In this document: one piece after another, positions 38,782 to 47,226 of the stretch
Position numbering within the stretch: the stretch's first letter is position 1
Layout: each line of letters starts with the position of its first letter
The notes under the pieces: model-generated
What the model saw: only the letters and a program-made list of their open reading frames with translations
The model's database searches: none
What the model was told of the DNA's origin: nothing
Position numbers and translations under genes: made by a program
NCBI RefSeq assembly: GCF_900454025.1
Contig: NZ_UGQM01000001.1
Location: 5,518,001 to 5,582,000 of the forward strand
Direction of reading: 5' to 3'
Source of the DNA: Mycolicibacterium gilvum
Lineage (GTDB): Bacteria > Actinomycetota > Actinomycetes > Mycobacteriales > Mycobacteriaceae
DNA: 64,000 nucleotides

Positions 38782-40389
38782 TCAGCTGGCGTGCAGAATG
38801 AAATCCGCTGCGCGCCAAGCCATCGCCATGATCGGTCCGTTCAGGTTTCCGGCCACTATCGTGGGCATCACCGAGCAGTCCACCACCCGTAGGCCGTCCA
38901 CCCCGCGGACACGCAGGTGGCTGTCGACGACATCGTCGTCGTCCGGCCCCATCGCGCAGGTGCCCACGGCGTGGTATCCGCAGTAACCGCCTTCCAGCGC
39001 GGCGTCGACGAGTTCCGCGTCGCTGTCGACCCGCGGACCGGGGTAGGTCTCGTGGCTGATGCGCTCGGCGATCGGTGACTGTTCGAAGATCGAGCGCATC
39101 CGGCGCACCAGGGCGGCGGTCGCCGTCCGGTCGTGCTCGGTCGTCAGATAGTTCGGGGTGATCCGCAGCGCCGCACCCGGATCGGCCGACGTGATCTCGA
39201 CGTAGCCCTGCGACGTCGGCCGCAACACCATCCCCAGACACGAGATGCCGGGTTCACGTTCGATGACGACCGGCTCACCGGTGTTGTAGGGCGGCAGGGT
39301 CCACGGCCCCATCATCACCTGCCCGAACGGGCGCTCGGAGTCCGGCTGGCCCTTGACGAAGCCAACGACGTCGAACGACGGTGCCGCCAGCGGCCCCTTC
39401 CTGGTCGCCAGGTATTTCATCCCGGTCAGCGCCTGACCGGCATTCGTCGCGAGCAGCTTGTTGTATCCGAGGTCCTCTTTGAGCCGGTATCGCAACGTGG
39501 CGCAACGGTGTTCACGCATCCGGCGGCCCACGTTGTCCCGCTCGACGAACACCGGCACCCCGGCGGCGCTCAGCACATCACTCGGCCCGATTCCGGAGAG
39601 CTGCAACAGCTTCGGGGAGTTCAGGCTGCCCAGCGAGAGCACCACCTCGCGCGCCGCCCGGACCTGTTCGGTGCCGGCGCCCGTCGCGATCTCCACGCCG
39701 TCGGCGCGTTCACCGTCGAACAGCACGCGGCGCACGGTGGCTCCGGTGCGCACCGTCAGATTCGGGCGGTGCAACACCGGCTTGAGGAACGCCGTCGCGG
39801 CACTGACACGACGCCCGCCACGGATCGTCGACGTCGCGTATCCGATACGCTCACCGTCGGATTCGTTGATGTCGCGGACGCGCCACATACCCGCGCCGGT
39901 TGCCGCCTCGATCATGTCCTCGCACAGCGGATCCGGGTCACGCGGTACGGAGATGTGCAGCGGGCCGCCGGCGCCGCGGGTGTGCGACGGGCCGAACTCG
40001 TGGTTCTCGAATCCCTTGAAGATCGGCAGGATCTCGTCCCAGCCCCAGCCCGTGTTGCCCATCTGCACGAGCGCGTCGTAGTCCGCCCGGTGGCCGCGGT
40101 TGTAGATCATGCCGTTCACCGCACTCGATCCACCGATGACCTTCCCACGCATCCACTGCTCGACGTGGGCGTCCGGACCGAACGGCGTGGTCTCGTAATG
40201 CCACATGTACCGCTCGCTGTCGAAAAGCTTGCCCGCTCCCTTCGGGATGTGCAGCCACGGGTTGCGGTCACCGCGCCCGGCCTCGAGTAACAGCACCCGG
40301 ATCGCGGGATCGGCCGAGAGCCGGTTGGCCAGCACGCACCCGGCCGACCCGGCCCCGACGACGATGTAGTCGTAACCCGTCACTGCCAA
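38782..40389 (-). CDS. GMC-family FAD alcohol oxidoreductase
   Basis: 535 residues. FAD motif YIVVGAGSAGCVLANRL, GMC signature GGSSAVNGMIYNRGH, second signature LSLGSLNSPKLLQLSGIG, and C-terminal HAVGTCAMG with active-site His. Choline-dehydrogenase-like enzymes oxidise primary alcohols to aldehydes; some mycobacterial members are thought to use mycofactocin. TTG 40389 is preferred as start because AGGAG lies 5 nt upstream; GTG 40383 is the alternative. Single gene facing left from operator site 5, converging with the mycofactocin SDR. Confidence 0.88.
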   Translation of the reverse strand: MAVTGYDYIVVGAGSAGCVLANRLSADPAIRVLLLEAGRGDRNPWLHIPKGAGKLFDSERYMWHYETTPFGPDAHVEQWMRGKVIGGSSAVNGMIYNRGHRADYDALVQMGNTGWGWDEILPIFKGFENHEFGPSHTRGAGGPLHISVPRDPDPLCEDMIEAATGAGMWRVRDINESDGERIGYATSTIRGGRRVSAATAFLKPVLHRPNLTVRTGATVRRVLFDGERADGVEIATGAGTEQVRAAREVVLSLGSLNSPKLLQLSGIGPSDVLSAAGVPVFVERDNVGRRMREHRCATLRYRLKEDLGYNKLLATNAGQALTGMKYLATRKGPLAAPSFDVVGFVKGQPDSERPFGQVMMGPWTLPPYNTGEPVVIEREPGISCLGMVLRPTSQGYVEITSADPGAALRITPNYLTTEHDRTATAALVRRMRSIFEQSPIAERISHETYPGPRVDSDAELVDAALEGGYCGYHAVGTCAMGPDDDDVVDSHLRVRGVDGLRVVDCSVMPTIVAGNLNGPIMAMAWRAADFILHAS

Positions 40390-40412
40390 CTCTGCTCCTC
40401 GTCGCCCCGCTG

Positions 40413-40428
40413 CTGTACGAACGTATAG
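40413..40428. promoter_or_regulatory. Island operator, site 5
   Basis: CTGTACGAACGTATAG lies 23 bp upstream of the GMC oxidoreductase start (minus strand) and 39 bp upstream of ligC2. It matches the consensus fully. On the minus strand it supplies TATACG-like -10 bases for the GMC gene. Confidence 0.7.
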
Positions 40429-40467
40429 TACAAGCCGGCGATCCGTCCCACCCGGCCTTCGGCGACA

Positions 40468-41568
40468 ATGGCGGGGATGCGCCTTCCCGTGATGCCCCCG
40501 CTCTCACCGATGCTCTCGAAGTCGGTGCAGCAGATCCCGGACGGCGCCTCGTATGAACCGAAGTGGGACGGCTTCCGGTCGATCGTGTTCCGTGACGGCG
40601 ACGAGATCGAGTTCGGCAGCCGCAACGAACGCCCGATGACCCGTTACTTCCCGGAGCTTGTCGCGGCGGCCCGCTCCGAGCTTCCCCCGCGCTGCGTCGT
40701 CGACGGCGAGATCGTGATCGCGACCGCCGGCAGACTCGACTTCGAGGCGCTGCAGTTGCGTCTGCACCCGGCCGCATCGCGGGTCACCATGCTGGCGGAG
40801 AAGACCCCGGCGTCCTTCATCGCGTTCGACCTGCTGGCTCTCGGCGACACCGACCTGACCGGCCGCCCGTTCACCGAACGGCGCGCGGCACTGGTCGACG
40901 CGCTCGCCGATGCCGGGCCGACGTTCCACGTCACCCCGGCCACCCGGGACATCGCGCTGGCCACCCGATGGTTCGAGGAGTTCGAGGGCGCGGGCCTGGA
41001 CGGGGTGATCGCCAAACCTGTCGACGGCGTCTACCTGCCGGACAAGCGGACGATGTTCAAGATCAAGCACCGGCGCACCGCCGACTGTGTGGTCGCGGGG
41101 TACCGATTGCACAAATCCGGTGACGACGCCGTCGGCTCGCTGCTGCTCGGGCTCTACGACACCGACGGCGCGCTTGCGTCGGTCGGCGTGATCGGTGCGT
41201 TCCCGATGGCGCGGCGACGTGCGCTTCTCGCCGAATTGCAGCCGCTGGTGACGACCTTCGACGAGCATCCCTGGAACTGGGCTGCGCACGCCGACCCGGA
41301 CGTCGTCCGCCGGCACGGCGGTGGCTCACGGTGGAACGCCGGCAAGGACCTGTCCTTCGTGCCGCTGCGCCCCGAACGGGTTGTCGAAGTGCGCTACGAC
41401 CACATGGAGGGCAGGCGGTTCCGCCATATGGCGCAATTCAACCGGTGGAGACCGGACCGCACGCCGCGCTCGTGCACCTTCGATCAGCTCGAGCAGCCGG
41501 TGAGTTTCAGCCTCGACGACATCGTGCCGGGCCTCACGCCGCGTGCAGGGCGTCCATATAGGTCGTGA
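40468..41568 (+). CDS. ATP-dependent DNA ligase LigC (copy 2)
   Basis: 366 residues. Motif I YEPKWDGFRS with adenylated K32; VVDGEIV, FIAFDLLALG, GLDGVIAKPVDG, MFKIKHRRTADC; OB fold ending RRFRHMAQFNRWRPDR. It is a full-length paralogue of the ligase at 23878-24939 with all catalytic motifs intact but without a polymerase partner. M. smegmatis also carries two LigC genes close together; here about 15.5 kb of catabolic genes separates them. ATG 40468 and ATG 40477 are both possible. Its 3' end overlaps the TetR gene on the other strand by 35 bp. Confidence 0.92.
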   Translation: MAGMRLPVMPPLSPMLSKSVQQIPDGASYEPKWDGFRSIVFRDGDEIEFGSRNERPMTRYFPELVAAARSELPPRCVVDGEIVIATAGRLDFEALQLRLHPAASRVTMLAEKTPASFIAFDLLALGDTDLTGRPFTERRAALVDALADAGPTFHVTPATRDIALATRWFEEFEGAGLDGVIAKPVDGVYLPDKRTMFKIKHRRTADCVVAGYRLHKSGDDAVGSLLLGLYDTDGALASVGVIGAFPMARRRALLAELQPLVTTFDEHPWNWAAHADPDVVRRHGGGSRWNAGKDLSFVPLRPERVVEVRYDHMEGRRFRHMAQFNRWRPDRTPRSCTFDQLEQPVSFSLDDIVPGLTPRAGRPYRS

Positions 41569-42136
41569 CGTATTCGTCGATGACCGGTGCGCGAATTTCT
41601 CGGGACTCCGGCATCGTGATCAGCAGCGCGTACAGCCCCACCAGGAACGACACCCCGCGCAGCATCACGTCGACGTCGGCGGGGATCTCCCCCCGGTCGC
41701 GTGCCCGCTCCAGGTCCTCGACGACGGCGACGATCACCGGATGCGCCGACCACTCTTCGGAGGGTGGCCGCCTGGTCGAGAAGTGCAGCGCGAGGAAGTC
41801 TTTGAACAACCGGCTGCCCAGCCGCCGTTCGAGGGCCTCGAGAACCGTGACCGCTTTGGTCAGCGTCGCCCGGACATCGTGGGGACGCCGGTAGAACCGC
41901 GTCAATTCGGCGGCCATCCGCTCCTGCTCGCGGTTCTCCAACTCGACCAGCACGTGCTCTTTGGTCGGAAAGTGGAAGAAGAAGGTGCCGTGCGCGACTC
42001 CGGCTGCCGACACGATCGCACCGATGTCGGCCGCGGCCATACCGTCGCGCTTGAACTCCGCGATCGCCGCGCCCAGGAGGCGCTCGCGCGTCTGCTCCCC
42101 TTTACGTCCGCGCTCGGGTGTCCTCGACTTCAGCAC
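41534..42136 (-). CDS. TetR-family regulator
   Basis: 200 residues. HTH at about residues 15-65 (LLGAAIAEFKRDGMAAADIGAIVSAAGVAHGTFFFHFPTKEHV). The C-terminal helical domain (LLITMPESREIRAPVIDEYVTTYMDAL) is a ligand pocket of unknown specificity. It is divergent from the membrane/oxidase operon that begins at 42355, and TGACTYRARTCA-type repeats lie in the intergenic region, so it very likely controls that operon and itself. Confidence 0.88.
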   Translation of the reverse strand: MLKSRTPERGRKGEQTRERLLGAAIAEFKRDGMAAADIGAIVSAAGVAHGTFFFHFPTKEHVLVELENREQERMAAELTRFYRRPHDVRATLTKAVTVLEALERRLGSRLFKDFLALHFSTRRPPSEEWSAHPVIVAVVEDLERARDRGEIPADVDVMLRGVSFLVGLYALLITMPESREIRAPVIDEYVTTYMDALHAA

Positions 42137-42193
42137 CTGCGATCCGATCTGCTCGTCCCGGTCGCGCCCACCCTACCCCGCGAACCGCTAAAA

Positions 42194-42207
42194 CTGACTT
42201 GAATCAG
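42194..42207. promoter_or_regulatory. Candidate TetR operator, left copy
   Basis: CTGACTTGAATCAG, an imperfect palindrome, lies 57 bp upstream of the TetR start. It shares the TGACTYRARTCA core with the copy at 42329-42340. Confidence 0.55.
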
Positions 42208-42328
42208 CATTGGTCTTCCGTTCCGAGGTGTGAGCCGCTACCGTTCGAGGCGCGGGAGTTGAAGTGCTGCACTGCATAAATGCGAATCCGTGTGGCGCAG
42301 CACCACTGCGGACCTACGTCGACAGACC

Positions 42329-42340
42329 TGACTCAAGTCA
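42329..42340. promoter_or_regulatory. Candidate TetR operator, right copy
   Basis: TGACTCAAGTCA has perfect 5-bp arms and lies 14 bp upstream of the GTG of the membrane/oxidase operon, just before AGGAGG (42344-42349). Binding here would block the promoter or early transcript of the operon. Confidence 0.6.
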
Positions 42341-42354
42341 TATAGGAGGCACGT

Positions 42355-43098
42355 GTGCAGATCCTCGAGCAGGTGCAGGACACGCCCCGGGCCGGCAACA
42401 TCAAGGCTCAGTGGGTGAGTCTGTGGACCGGTCCCGTCGTCGGCGCCGTCCTGCTCGTCGCGATGCTCGCGTTCCCGGCATTCTGGCCGCCGATGTCCCC
42501 GACCCTCTCGGCCGACGAGGTGGCCGCCTTCTACTCAGAGCACACGTCGTGGATCCGGTTCAGCCAGGTCACCTTCAACCTGTGCGGAATCCTGATCCTG
42601 CCGTTCTTCATGGTGATCGTCGTGCAGATGAAGCGCATGCGCAATCAGAGTCACGTTTTCGCGTACTGCTACCTCACCGCAGTGGTCAGCGGCGCAACGA
42701 TTTTCGCGCTGTCCAACATCTTCTTCCTCGTCGCCGCGTTCCGCCCCGACCGCAATCCCGAACTGATCATGGTTCTCAACGACCTCGCATGGATCGTCTT
42801 CATCGCACCCGTGGGCATGGTCGTCGCCCAGTTCGTCCTGCTGGCACTCGCCGTCTACTTCGACGACGGACCCGAACCGGTCTTCCCGCGTTGGGTGGGG
42901 CACTACTCGCTGGCCACCGCTGCCGCAATGATTCCCGCGGCCGGCGCGGCGGTCTTCCAGACCGGGCCGCTGGCCTGGGACGGGCTGCTGTCGTTCTGGG
43001 TGCGAAACGGTGCGTACGCGCTGTTCGTCGTGGTGATGTTCTTCGTGGTGCGGCGCGCGGTCCTGCGCCAGGCGCTCGACGAGGGTGTCGTGCAGTGA
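42355..43098 (+). CDS. Polytopic membrane protein, unknown (copy 1 of paralogous pair)
   Basis: 247 residues from GTG with AGGAGG 5 nt upstream. About six to seven hydrophobic segments (first at 28-50). Features shared with the next gene include LSADEVAAFYSEH, a Q-rich second helix and FRPDRNPELIMVLNDLAWI. No cofactor ligands typical of oxidase subunit I or II are obvious. First gene of a four-gene operon with heme-copper oxidase subunits III and IV, so a role in an electron-transfer or gas-related membrane complex is possible but unproven. Confidence 0.6.
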   Translation: MQILEQVQDTPRAGNIKAQWVSLWTGPVVGAVLLVAMLAFPAFWPPMSPTLSADEVAAFYSEHTSWIRFSQVTFNLCGILILPFFMVIVVQMKRMRNQSHVFAYCYLTAVVSGATIFALSNIFFLVAAFRPDRNPELIMVLNDLAWIVFIAPVGMVVAQFVLLALAVYFDDGPEPVFPRWVGHYSLATAAAMIPAAGAAVFQTGPLAWDGLLSFWVRNGAYALFVVVMFFVVRRAVLRQALDEGVVQ

Positions 43099-43844
43099 GC
43101 CTGCTGTCGCCCGCCCGCCTTCGGGACGCCACCTCGCTGGCCCCAGGCGGCAAACGCGATGTGCGGCTGGTCACCTGGTTCTTCCCGGCCTGGTATGCGG
43201 TGTTCGGCGTCATCATCTGCATCCTGGCGCGGGTGACGCCGCCTCCCCGCCCCGACGTGACCGCGGCCGACAAGGTCGCGTTCTTCGCGTCCAACGGCCT
43301 GACCATCCAGATCGGATTTGCGGTTCTGCTGATCCTGCTCGGCGGCGCGGCGGTCACCAATGGCCTTGTCGCCTACCAGATCATGCGGATGTCGGTCGGC
43401 TCGGTGTTCGCATACGGATATCTCGGCGGGATGAGTGTCGGCGCGCTGCCCGGTTTTCTGCTCGTCGGCGTGTGCTTCCTGACCGCCACCTTCCGCGCCG
43501 ACCGCGACCCCGAGATGGTCAGCATGCTCTATGACCTCGGCATGCTGTCCTACAACGGATCGCTGGGTTGCTTCACCGCCGCCTACCTGGTGCTCGCCGT
43601 GGCGATCTTGTATGACAAGAACGAGGTCTTCCCGAAATGGTTTGCCTACGTCAGCATCTGGCAGATCATCACCGAGGTGATCGCGACCCAGATGTTCGTC
43701 TTCTACTCGGGACCGTTCGCCTGGAACGGATCCGTGTCCTTCTGGCTGGCGGTGGTGGTGTTCTCGATCTGGCTGGGCGCGTTGATCGTGCTGCTGCGAC
43801 ACGCGTGCGTCCGTGAACCCGCCGACGCGCCCGCGGTGGGCTGA
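43095..43844 (+). CDS. Polytopic membrane protein, unknown (copy 2 of paralogous pair)
   Basis: 249 residues from GTG 43095, overlapping the previous stop (GTGA). About seven hydrophobic segments. It resembles the preceding protein in layout and in motifs (VTAADKVAFFASN, FRADRDPEMVSMLYDLGML, VFPKWFAYVSIW versus VFPRWVGHYSLA), indicating tandem duplication. Function not recognised; context is the oxidase-like operon. Confidence 0.6.
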   Translation: MSLLSPARLRDATSLAPGGKRDVRLVTWFFPAWYAVFGVIICILARVTPPPRPDVTAADKVAFFASNGLTIQIGFAVLLILLGGAAVTNGLVAYQIMRMSVGSVFAYGYLGGMSVGALPGFLLVGVCFLTATFRADRDPEMVSMLYDLGMLSYNGSLGCFTAAYLVLAVAILYDKNEVFPKWFAYVSIWQIITEVIATQMFVFYSGPFAWNGSVSFWLAVVVFSIWLGALIVLLRHACVREPADAPAVG

Positions 43845-43865
43845 GCGATCAAGGAGCCCGCAGAC

Positions 43866-44459
43866 ATGACCCGATCACGATCACACGCCGACTCGCCGCC
43901 GCCACAACCCCCCACGGGGCATCTGCCCGGCGACATCCACATGTGGGTGATGGTGCTGGGTGACCTCGTCGTCTTCGGCGGCTACTTCGTCATCTTCATG
44001 ATCTACCGGAGCATGAACCCCGACGAGTTCCTTCGCGCGCAGCAGCATCTGGACATCAACATCGGTGTGCTCAACACCGTGATCCTGCTGACCAGTTCGT
44101 GGTTCGTCGCACGCAGCGTGCTGGCCACCCGCGCCGGACGGCACGACCAGGCGGTGCGGCTCATCTGGGCGGGCGGGCTGTGCGGGGTGCTGTTCATCGC
44201 GTTCAAGAGCTACGAGTGGGCCCAGAAGATCGCTGCGGGACACACCAACTCGGAGATGTTCTACTCGTTCTACTACGTGCTCACCGGCGTCCACCTGGTG
44301 CATGTGCTCCTCGGGCTCATCGTGCTCGGGGTGTTGGTCCGCGAGTTGCGCAACCCCGGCCGTCGTCGTACGTCGCTCGTCGAATCCGGGGCCGTCTACT
44401 GGCACATGGTCGACCTGCTCTGGGTCGTCATCTTCGCCCTGCTGTATGTGATGAGGTGA
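43866..44459 (+). CDS. Heme-copper oxidase subunit III-like protein
   Basis: 197 residues with five membrane segments, the short form of subunit III (NorE/CoxC-like): HLPGDIHMWVMVLGDLVVFGGYF, FIAFKSYEWAQKIAAGH, FYYVLTGVHLVHVLLGL and SGAVYWHMVDLLWVVIFALLYV. The conserved Glu and His positions of the family are present. No subunit I or II is in the window, so it may serve an oxidase or NO reductase encoded elsewhere, or a complex with the two upstream membrane proteins. Confidence 0.85.
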   Translation: MTRSRSHADSPPPQPPTGHLPGDIHMWVMVLGDLVVFGGYFVIFMIYRSMNPDEFLRAQQHLDINIGVLNTVILLTSSWFVARSVLATRAGRHDQAVRLIWAGGLCGVLFIAFKSYEWAQKIAAGHTNSEMFYSFYYVLTGVHLVHVLLGLIVLGVLVRELRNPGRRRTSLVESGAVYWHMVDLLWVVIFALLYVMR

Positions 44460-44761
44460 CCGTGTCCGACAGAGCCGCGACTGCACAGCCCGCCGCCACC
44501 GCCCGCTCGATGACGTGGGGGTGGATCGCGCTCACCGCGATCACCCTGGGCTCGTGGTGGCTCGCGCCGGCCCACTTCACCACCACCGTGGCGGCCAGCA
44601 CGCCGATCACCGCGCTGGTCCTGGTGCTCGCAATCGTGAAGGTACGCCTGATCTTCCGCTACTTCATGGAGGTCCACACGGCGCCGCGCTGGCTGCGCCA
44701 CGCCACCGACGCGTGGATCGCGGTGCTGTTCGGCGCGGTGTTCGTCGTCTACCTGCTCTGA
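44456..44761 (+). CDS. Cytochrome c oxidase subunit IV-like small membrane protein
   Basis: 101 residues from GTG 44456, overlapping the subunit III stop (GTGA). Three hydrophobic segments, with the family pattern VKVRLIFRYFMEVHTAPRWLRHATDAW of bacterial COX4/NorF-like proteins. Last gene of the operon; a nested stem-loop follows. Confidence 0.8.
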   Translation: MTVSDRAATAQPAATARSMTWGWIALTAITLGSWWLAPAHFTTTVAASTPITALVLVLAIVKVRLIFRYFMEVHTAPRWLRHATDAWIAVLFGAVFVVYLL

Positions 44762-44776
44762 GACACGTCACCATCC

Positions 44777-44842
44777 CTCGCGAGCAGACGCATAATCCGG
44801 CGTGTCGGCCGTGACACGCCCGAGTATGCGTCTGCTCGCGGG
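44777..44842 (+). terminator. Nested stem-loop after the oxidase-like operon
   Basis: The outer arms CTCGCGAGCAGACGCATA (44777-44794) and 44825-44842 pair with one mismatch; inside, GGCGTGTC (44799-44806) pairs with GACACGCC (44813-44820). It begins 16 bp after the operon stop, and a terminator function is likely. The GCGAGCAGACGCA arm resembles an intergenic palindrome I recall as recurrent in mycobacterial genomes. Confidence 0.6.
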
Positions 44843-44894
44843 AGAAGGTGACCCTCTTGACCTGAAGGTTGGTTGAGGTTGCAGGCTGAGGGGC

Positions 44895-45542
44895 ATGAGA
44901 CACGTACTGCCCGACCTCGCCGAAACCCGCACCGACTCACCGTTTCCGGGCCTGACCACCCACGCCTACCTGTGGACGCCCGCGAACATCCTGTTCTACT
45001 CGCCGGCCACCGATGCCGACTTCGACGACCTCGCCGCTCTCGGCGGTGTGAACGACCAGTACCTGTCCCATCGGGACGAGGCCGGTCCGATGCTCCGACA
45101 GATCGCCGAACGCTTCGGCACGACACTGCATGCACCACTGGGCGACCGGGCCGACATCGAGAAGCACGCCCACGTAGACGTCCCGCTCTCGGGCCACTAC
45201 GTCGACTACAACGGCGTCGAGGTGATCCCGACACCGGGCCACTCCCCGGGCGCCGTCTGCTACCTGGTGACCGGGGCCGCCGGGCGCTACCTGTTCACCG
45301 GCGACACCCTCTTCCGCAGCGCCGAAGGCCACTGGTATGCCGGATACATCGAGGGTTTCCACCACCTCGACGACGCCGACATGATCGCGGCAAGTCTGCG
45401 CACCCTCGCCGACCTCACCCCGGACTTCGTGATCTCCAGCGCCTTCCAGGGGGAGTCCGCGGTGCACCGCATCGACGCCGACGCCTGGCGTGGACACATC
45501 GCGCACGCGATCGCGGGGCTTCCTAACTCTGCGCGTACATAG
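44895..45542 (+). CDS. Metallo-beta-lactamase-fold hydrolase
   Basis: 215 residues. The MBL fold is shown by GVEVIPTPGHSPGAVCYLV, YLFTGDTLFRS and IEGFHHLDDADMI, but the usual HxHxDH metal motif is reduced to YLSHRDEAG, so the metal site is atypical. Homologues may be thioesterases or glyoxalase II-like. Its 3' end overlaps the diol dehydratase reactivase gene on the other strand by 20 bp. No functional link to either neighbour is evident. Confidence 0.7.
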   Translation: MRHVLPDLAETRTDSPFPGLTTHAYLWTPANILFYSPATDADFDDLAALGGVNDQYLSHRDEAGPMLRQIAERFGTTLHAPLGDRADIEKHAHVDVPLSGHYVDYNGVEVIPTPGHSPGAVCYLVTGAAGRYLFTGDTLFRSAEGHWYAGYIEGFHHLDDADMIAASLRTLADLTPDFVISSAFQGESAVHRIDADAWRGHIAHAIAGLPNSART

Positions 45543-47226
45543 CGACCAGGCCTCGCGCGACGGCGAACCGCGGTCCGTGCACACCGTCGACGTCGGCCCG
45601 TCCCACCACGACGGGCACGCTGCGCAGCGCCTCGCCCACCGTGCGCATCAACTCGTCGTCCAGCGCGCCGCCGCCGGCCAGCACCAGCGCTGCGGGCGAC
45701 TGTTCGAAAGCCCGCAGACAGCGAACGATGTTGGCCGCTACCGTCTCCTGTTTGACGGCCAGGCGCAGGCTTCGCCACTCCTCGGCCGCGAGGCGGTCCG
45801 AGAACGGCACCAGTCCAGCGGCGCCCCGCGTACACAACCGGCCGATGGCATCGGCGGACGCCGGTGAGTCCAGGAACACCCGGCGACCGTCCTCCTCGTG
45901 GGCGATGTGCGGACCCTCGACCCGGACGGCCGGCGTGCGCTTGACCTTCTCCGCCAGTGCCCGCGGGATACCCAGTACTCGCGCGACGGCGACGGTGATC
46001 GACTCCCCCGCGCCTGCCGCGATGACCGCGCGGTCACTTCCGATGAGATCGACTGTGCCGCCGCCGATATCGCAGATGACGGTATCGGCCGGGATGCCCG
46101 GTGTCGTGCGGGCACCCCAGGCGGCCGCCTCCGGTTCCGAACACAGCGTGCGTGCGCGACGACCCGTCAGCGTCCCCAGGGTGTCCGCCGCGTCGGCCGC
46201 CTCCTCGGCGGCCAGCAACGCCACGACGGTGCCCTGTGTGTCGGCGACGCCCCGGCGCAGCCAGGCGCCGTTGTCGATCCCGGACAGGTCGGTGAAGAAC
46301 GCGTCGTGCACGGCCAGCCCACCCGCAGCCGAGGGCACCGCCTTCAGCCGGACCTCGCGGACGCTGCCCGGAATGACCCGTCGCATCACCGGATTCGCTT
46401 CGGCCGGTGAGTACCTCACGACCGATCCGCCGTCGCGGAGGTCGACGTAGTCGTCGTCGGGGGGCGGTGAACGGTGCGTGTCGGTACGCGGCGTCACGGC
46501 GATGGCCGCGGTGTCAGCCAGTTCCCGGCAGAACTCGGCGACGTCGACGAGGCTGCCCGCCGGTAGTTCGAGGGCCGCGGACAGCGCGATCGGGTCGGCC
46601 ATCGCCCGGTAGGAGCGGCCCTGCTCGACCACCTCCAGCGCGACGCGCGCCCCCGGTGCCAGGCCTGTCAGGTCCACCTCGTCGACCACCGGGACGTCCA
46701 CCGGTATCCGGTTGCGGATCAGCACGGCGTCATCCTGGGCCGCGATCACACCGACCACCTGCCAGCCGCGGTCGACCGCCGCGCCGATCTGCTGCGCGGC
46801 CACCTCGAAGTCGGTCGTCTCGTCGACGGAGACCACGACCGGACCTCCGCTCACGCCGTGCTGCAGTGCTGTGAGCGGAACATGCAGTCCGACAGCATGT
46901 CCGGCGCCGGCCGGAGTGGACGCGTCCGGCCGCCGGAGACTGCGCACCGGCGCCGACGGTGAGTACGCCGGCGGTATCGGCGCGGTGGCGGTGTCCACCG
47001 GCCGAAGCGCCGCCAGCAGAAGTTCGTCCGCCCGCCGGCCCGCGCCGACCTCGACCCGGTGCAGCAACGCCGCGGCGCCCTCGACCGACTCACGGCTGCC
47101 TTTGCGACCCCGGGTGGGCGCCTGGCCGTGCGCGACGGTGGTGACGGTGCCGCCGTGTACCTGCGCGAGCAGGATCTCGGTGGTGTGATTGCCGATGTCC
47201 ACACCGGCGACCACGGTGGGAGTCAA
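45523..47226 (-). CDS. ddrA: Diol dehydratase reactivase, large subunit
   Basis: 567 residues. Hsp70/actin-like ATPase that releases inactivated cobalamin from B12-dependent diol or glycerol dehydratase. N-terminal VVAGVDIGNHTTEILLAQV, later DTVICDIGGGTVDLIG and VLAGGGALDDELM are the phosphate-binding elements; length is near the usual 600. The TTG start overlaps the small-subunit stop (TTGA). The small reactivase subunit (DdrB) normally paired with it is not found nearby, so reactivation may use a distant DdrB or work without it. Confidence 0.9.
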   Translation of the reverse strand: MTPTVVAGVDIGNHTTEILLAQVHGGTVTTVAHGQAPTRGRKGSRESVEGAAALLHRVEVGAGRRADELLLAALRPVDTATAPIPPAYSPSAPVRSLRRPDASTPAGAGHAVGLHVPLTALQHGVSGGPVVVSVDETTDFEVAAQQIGAAVDRGWQVVGVIAAQDDAVLIRNRIPVDVPVVDEVDLTGLAPGARVALEVVEQGRSYRAMADPIALSAALELPAGSLVDVAEFCRELADTAAIAVTPRTDTHRSPPPDDDYVDLRDGGSVVRYSPAEANPVMRRVIPGSVREVRLKAVPSAAGGLAVHDAFFTDLSGIDNGAWLRRGVADTQGTVVALLAAEEAADAADTLGTLTGRRARTLCSEPEAAAWGARTTPGIPADTVICDIGGGTVDLIGSDRAVIAAGAGESITVAVARVLGIPRALAEKVKRTPAVRVEGPHIAHEEDGRRVFLDSPASADAIGRLCTRGAAGLVPFSDRLAAEEWRSLRLAVKQETVAANIVRCLRAFEQSPAALVLAGGGALDDELMRTVGEALRSVPVVVGRADVDGVHGPRFAVARGLVAMYAQS

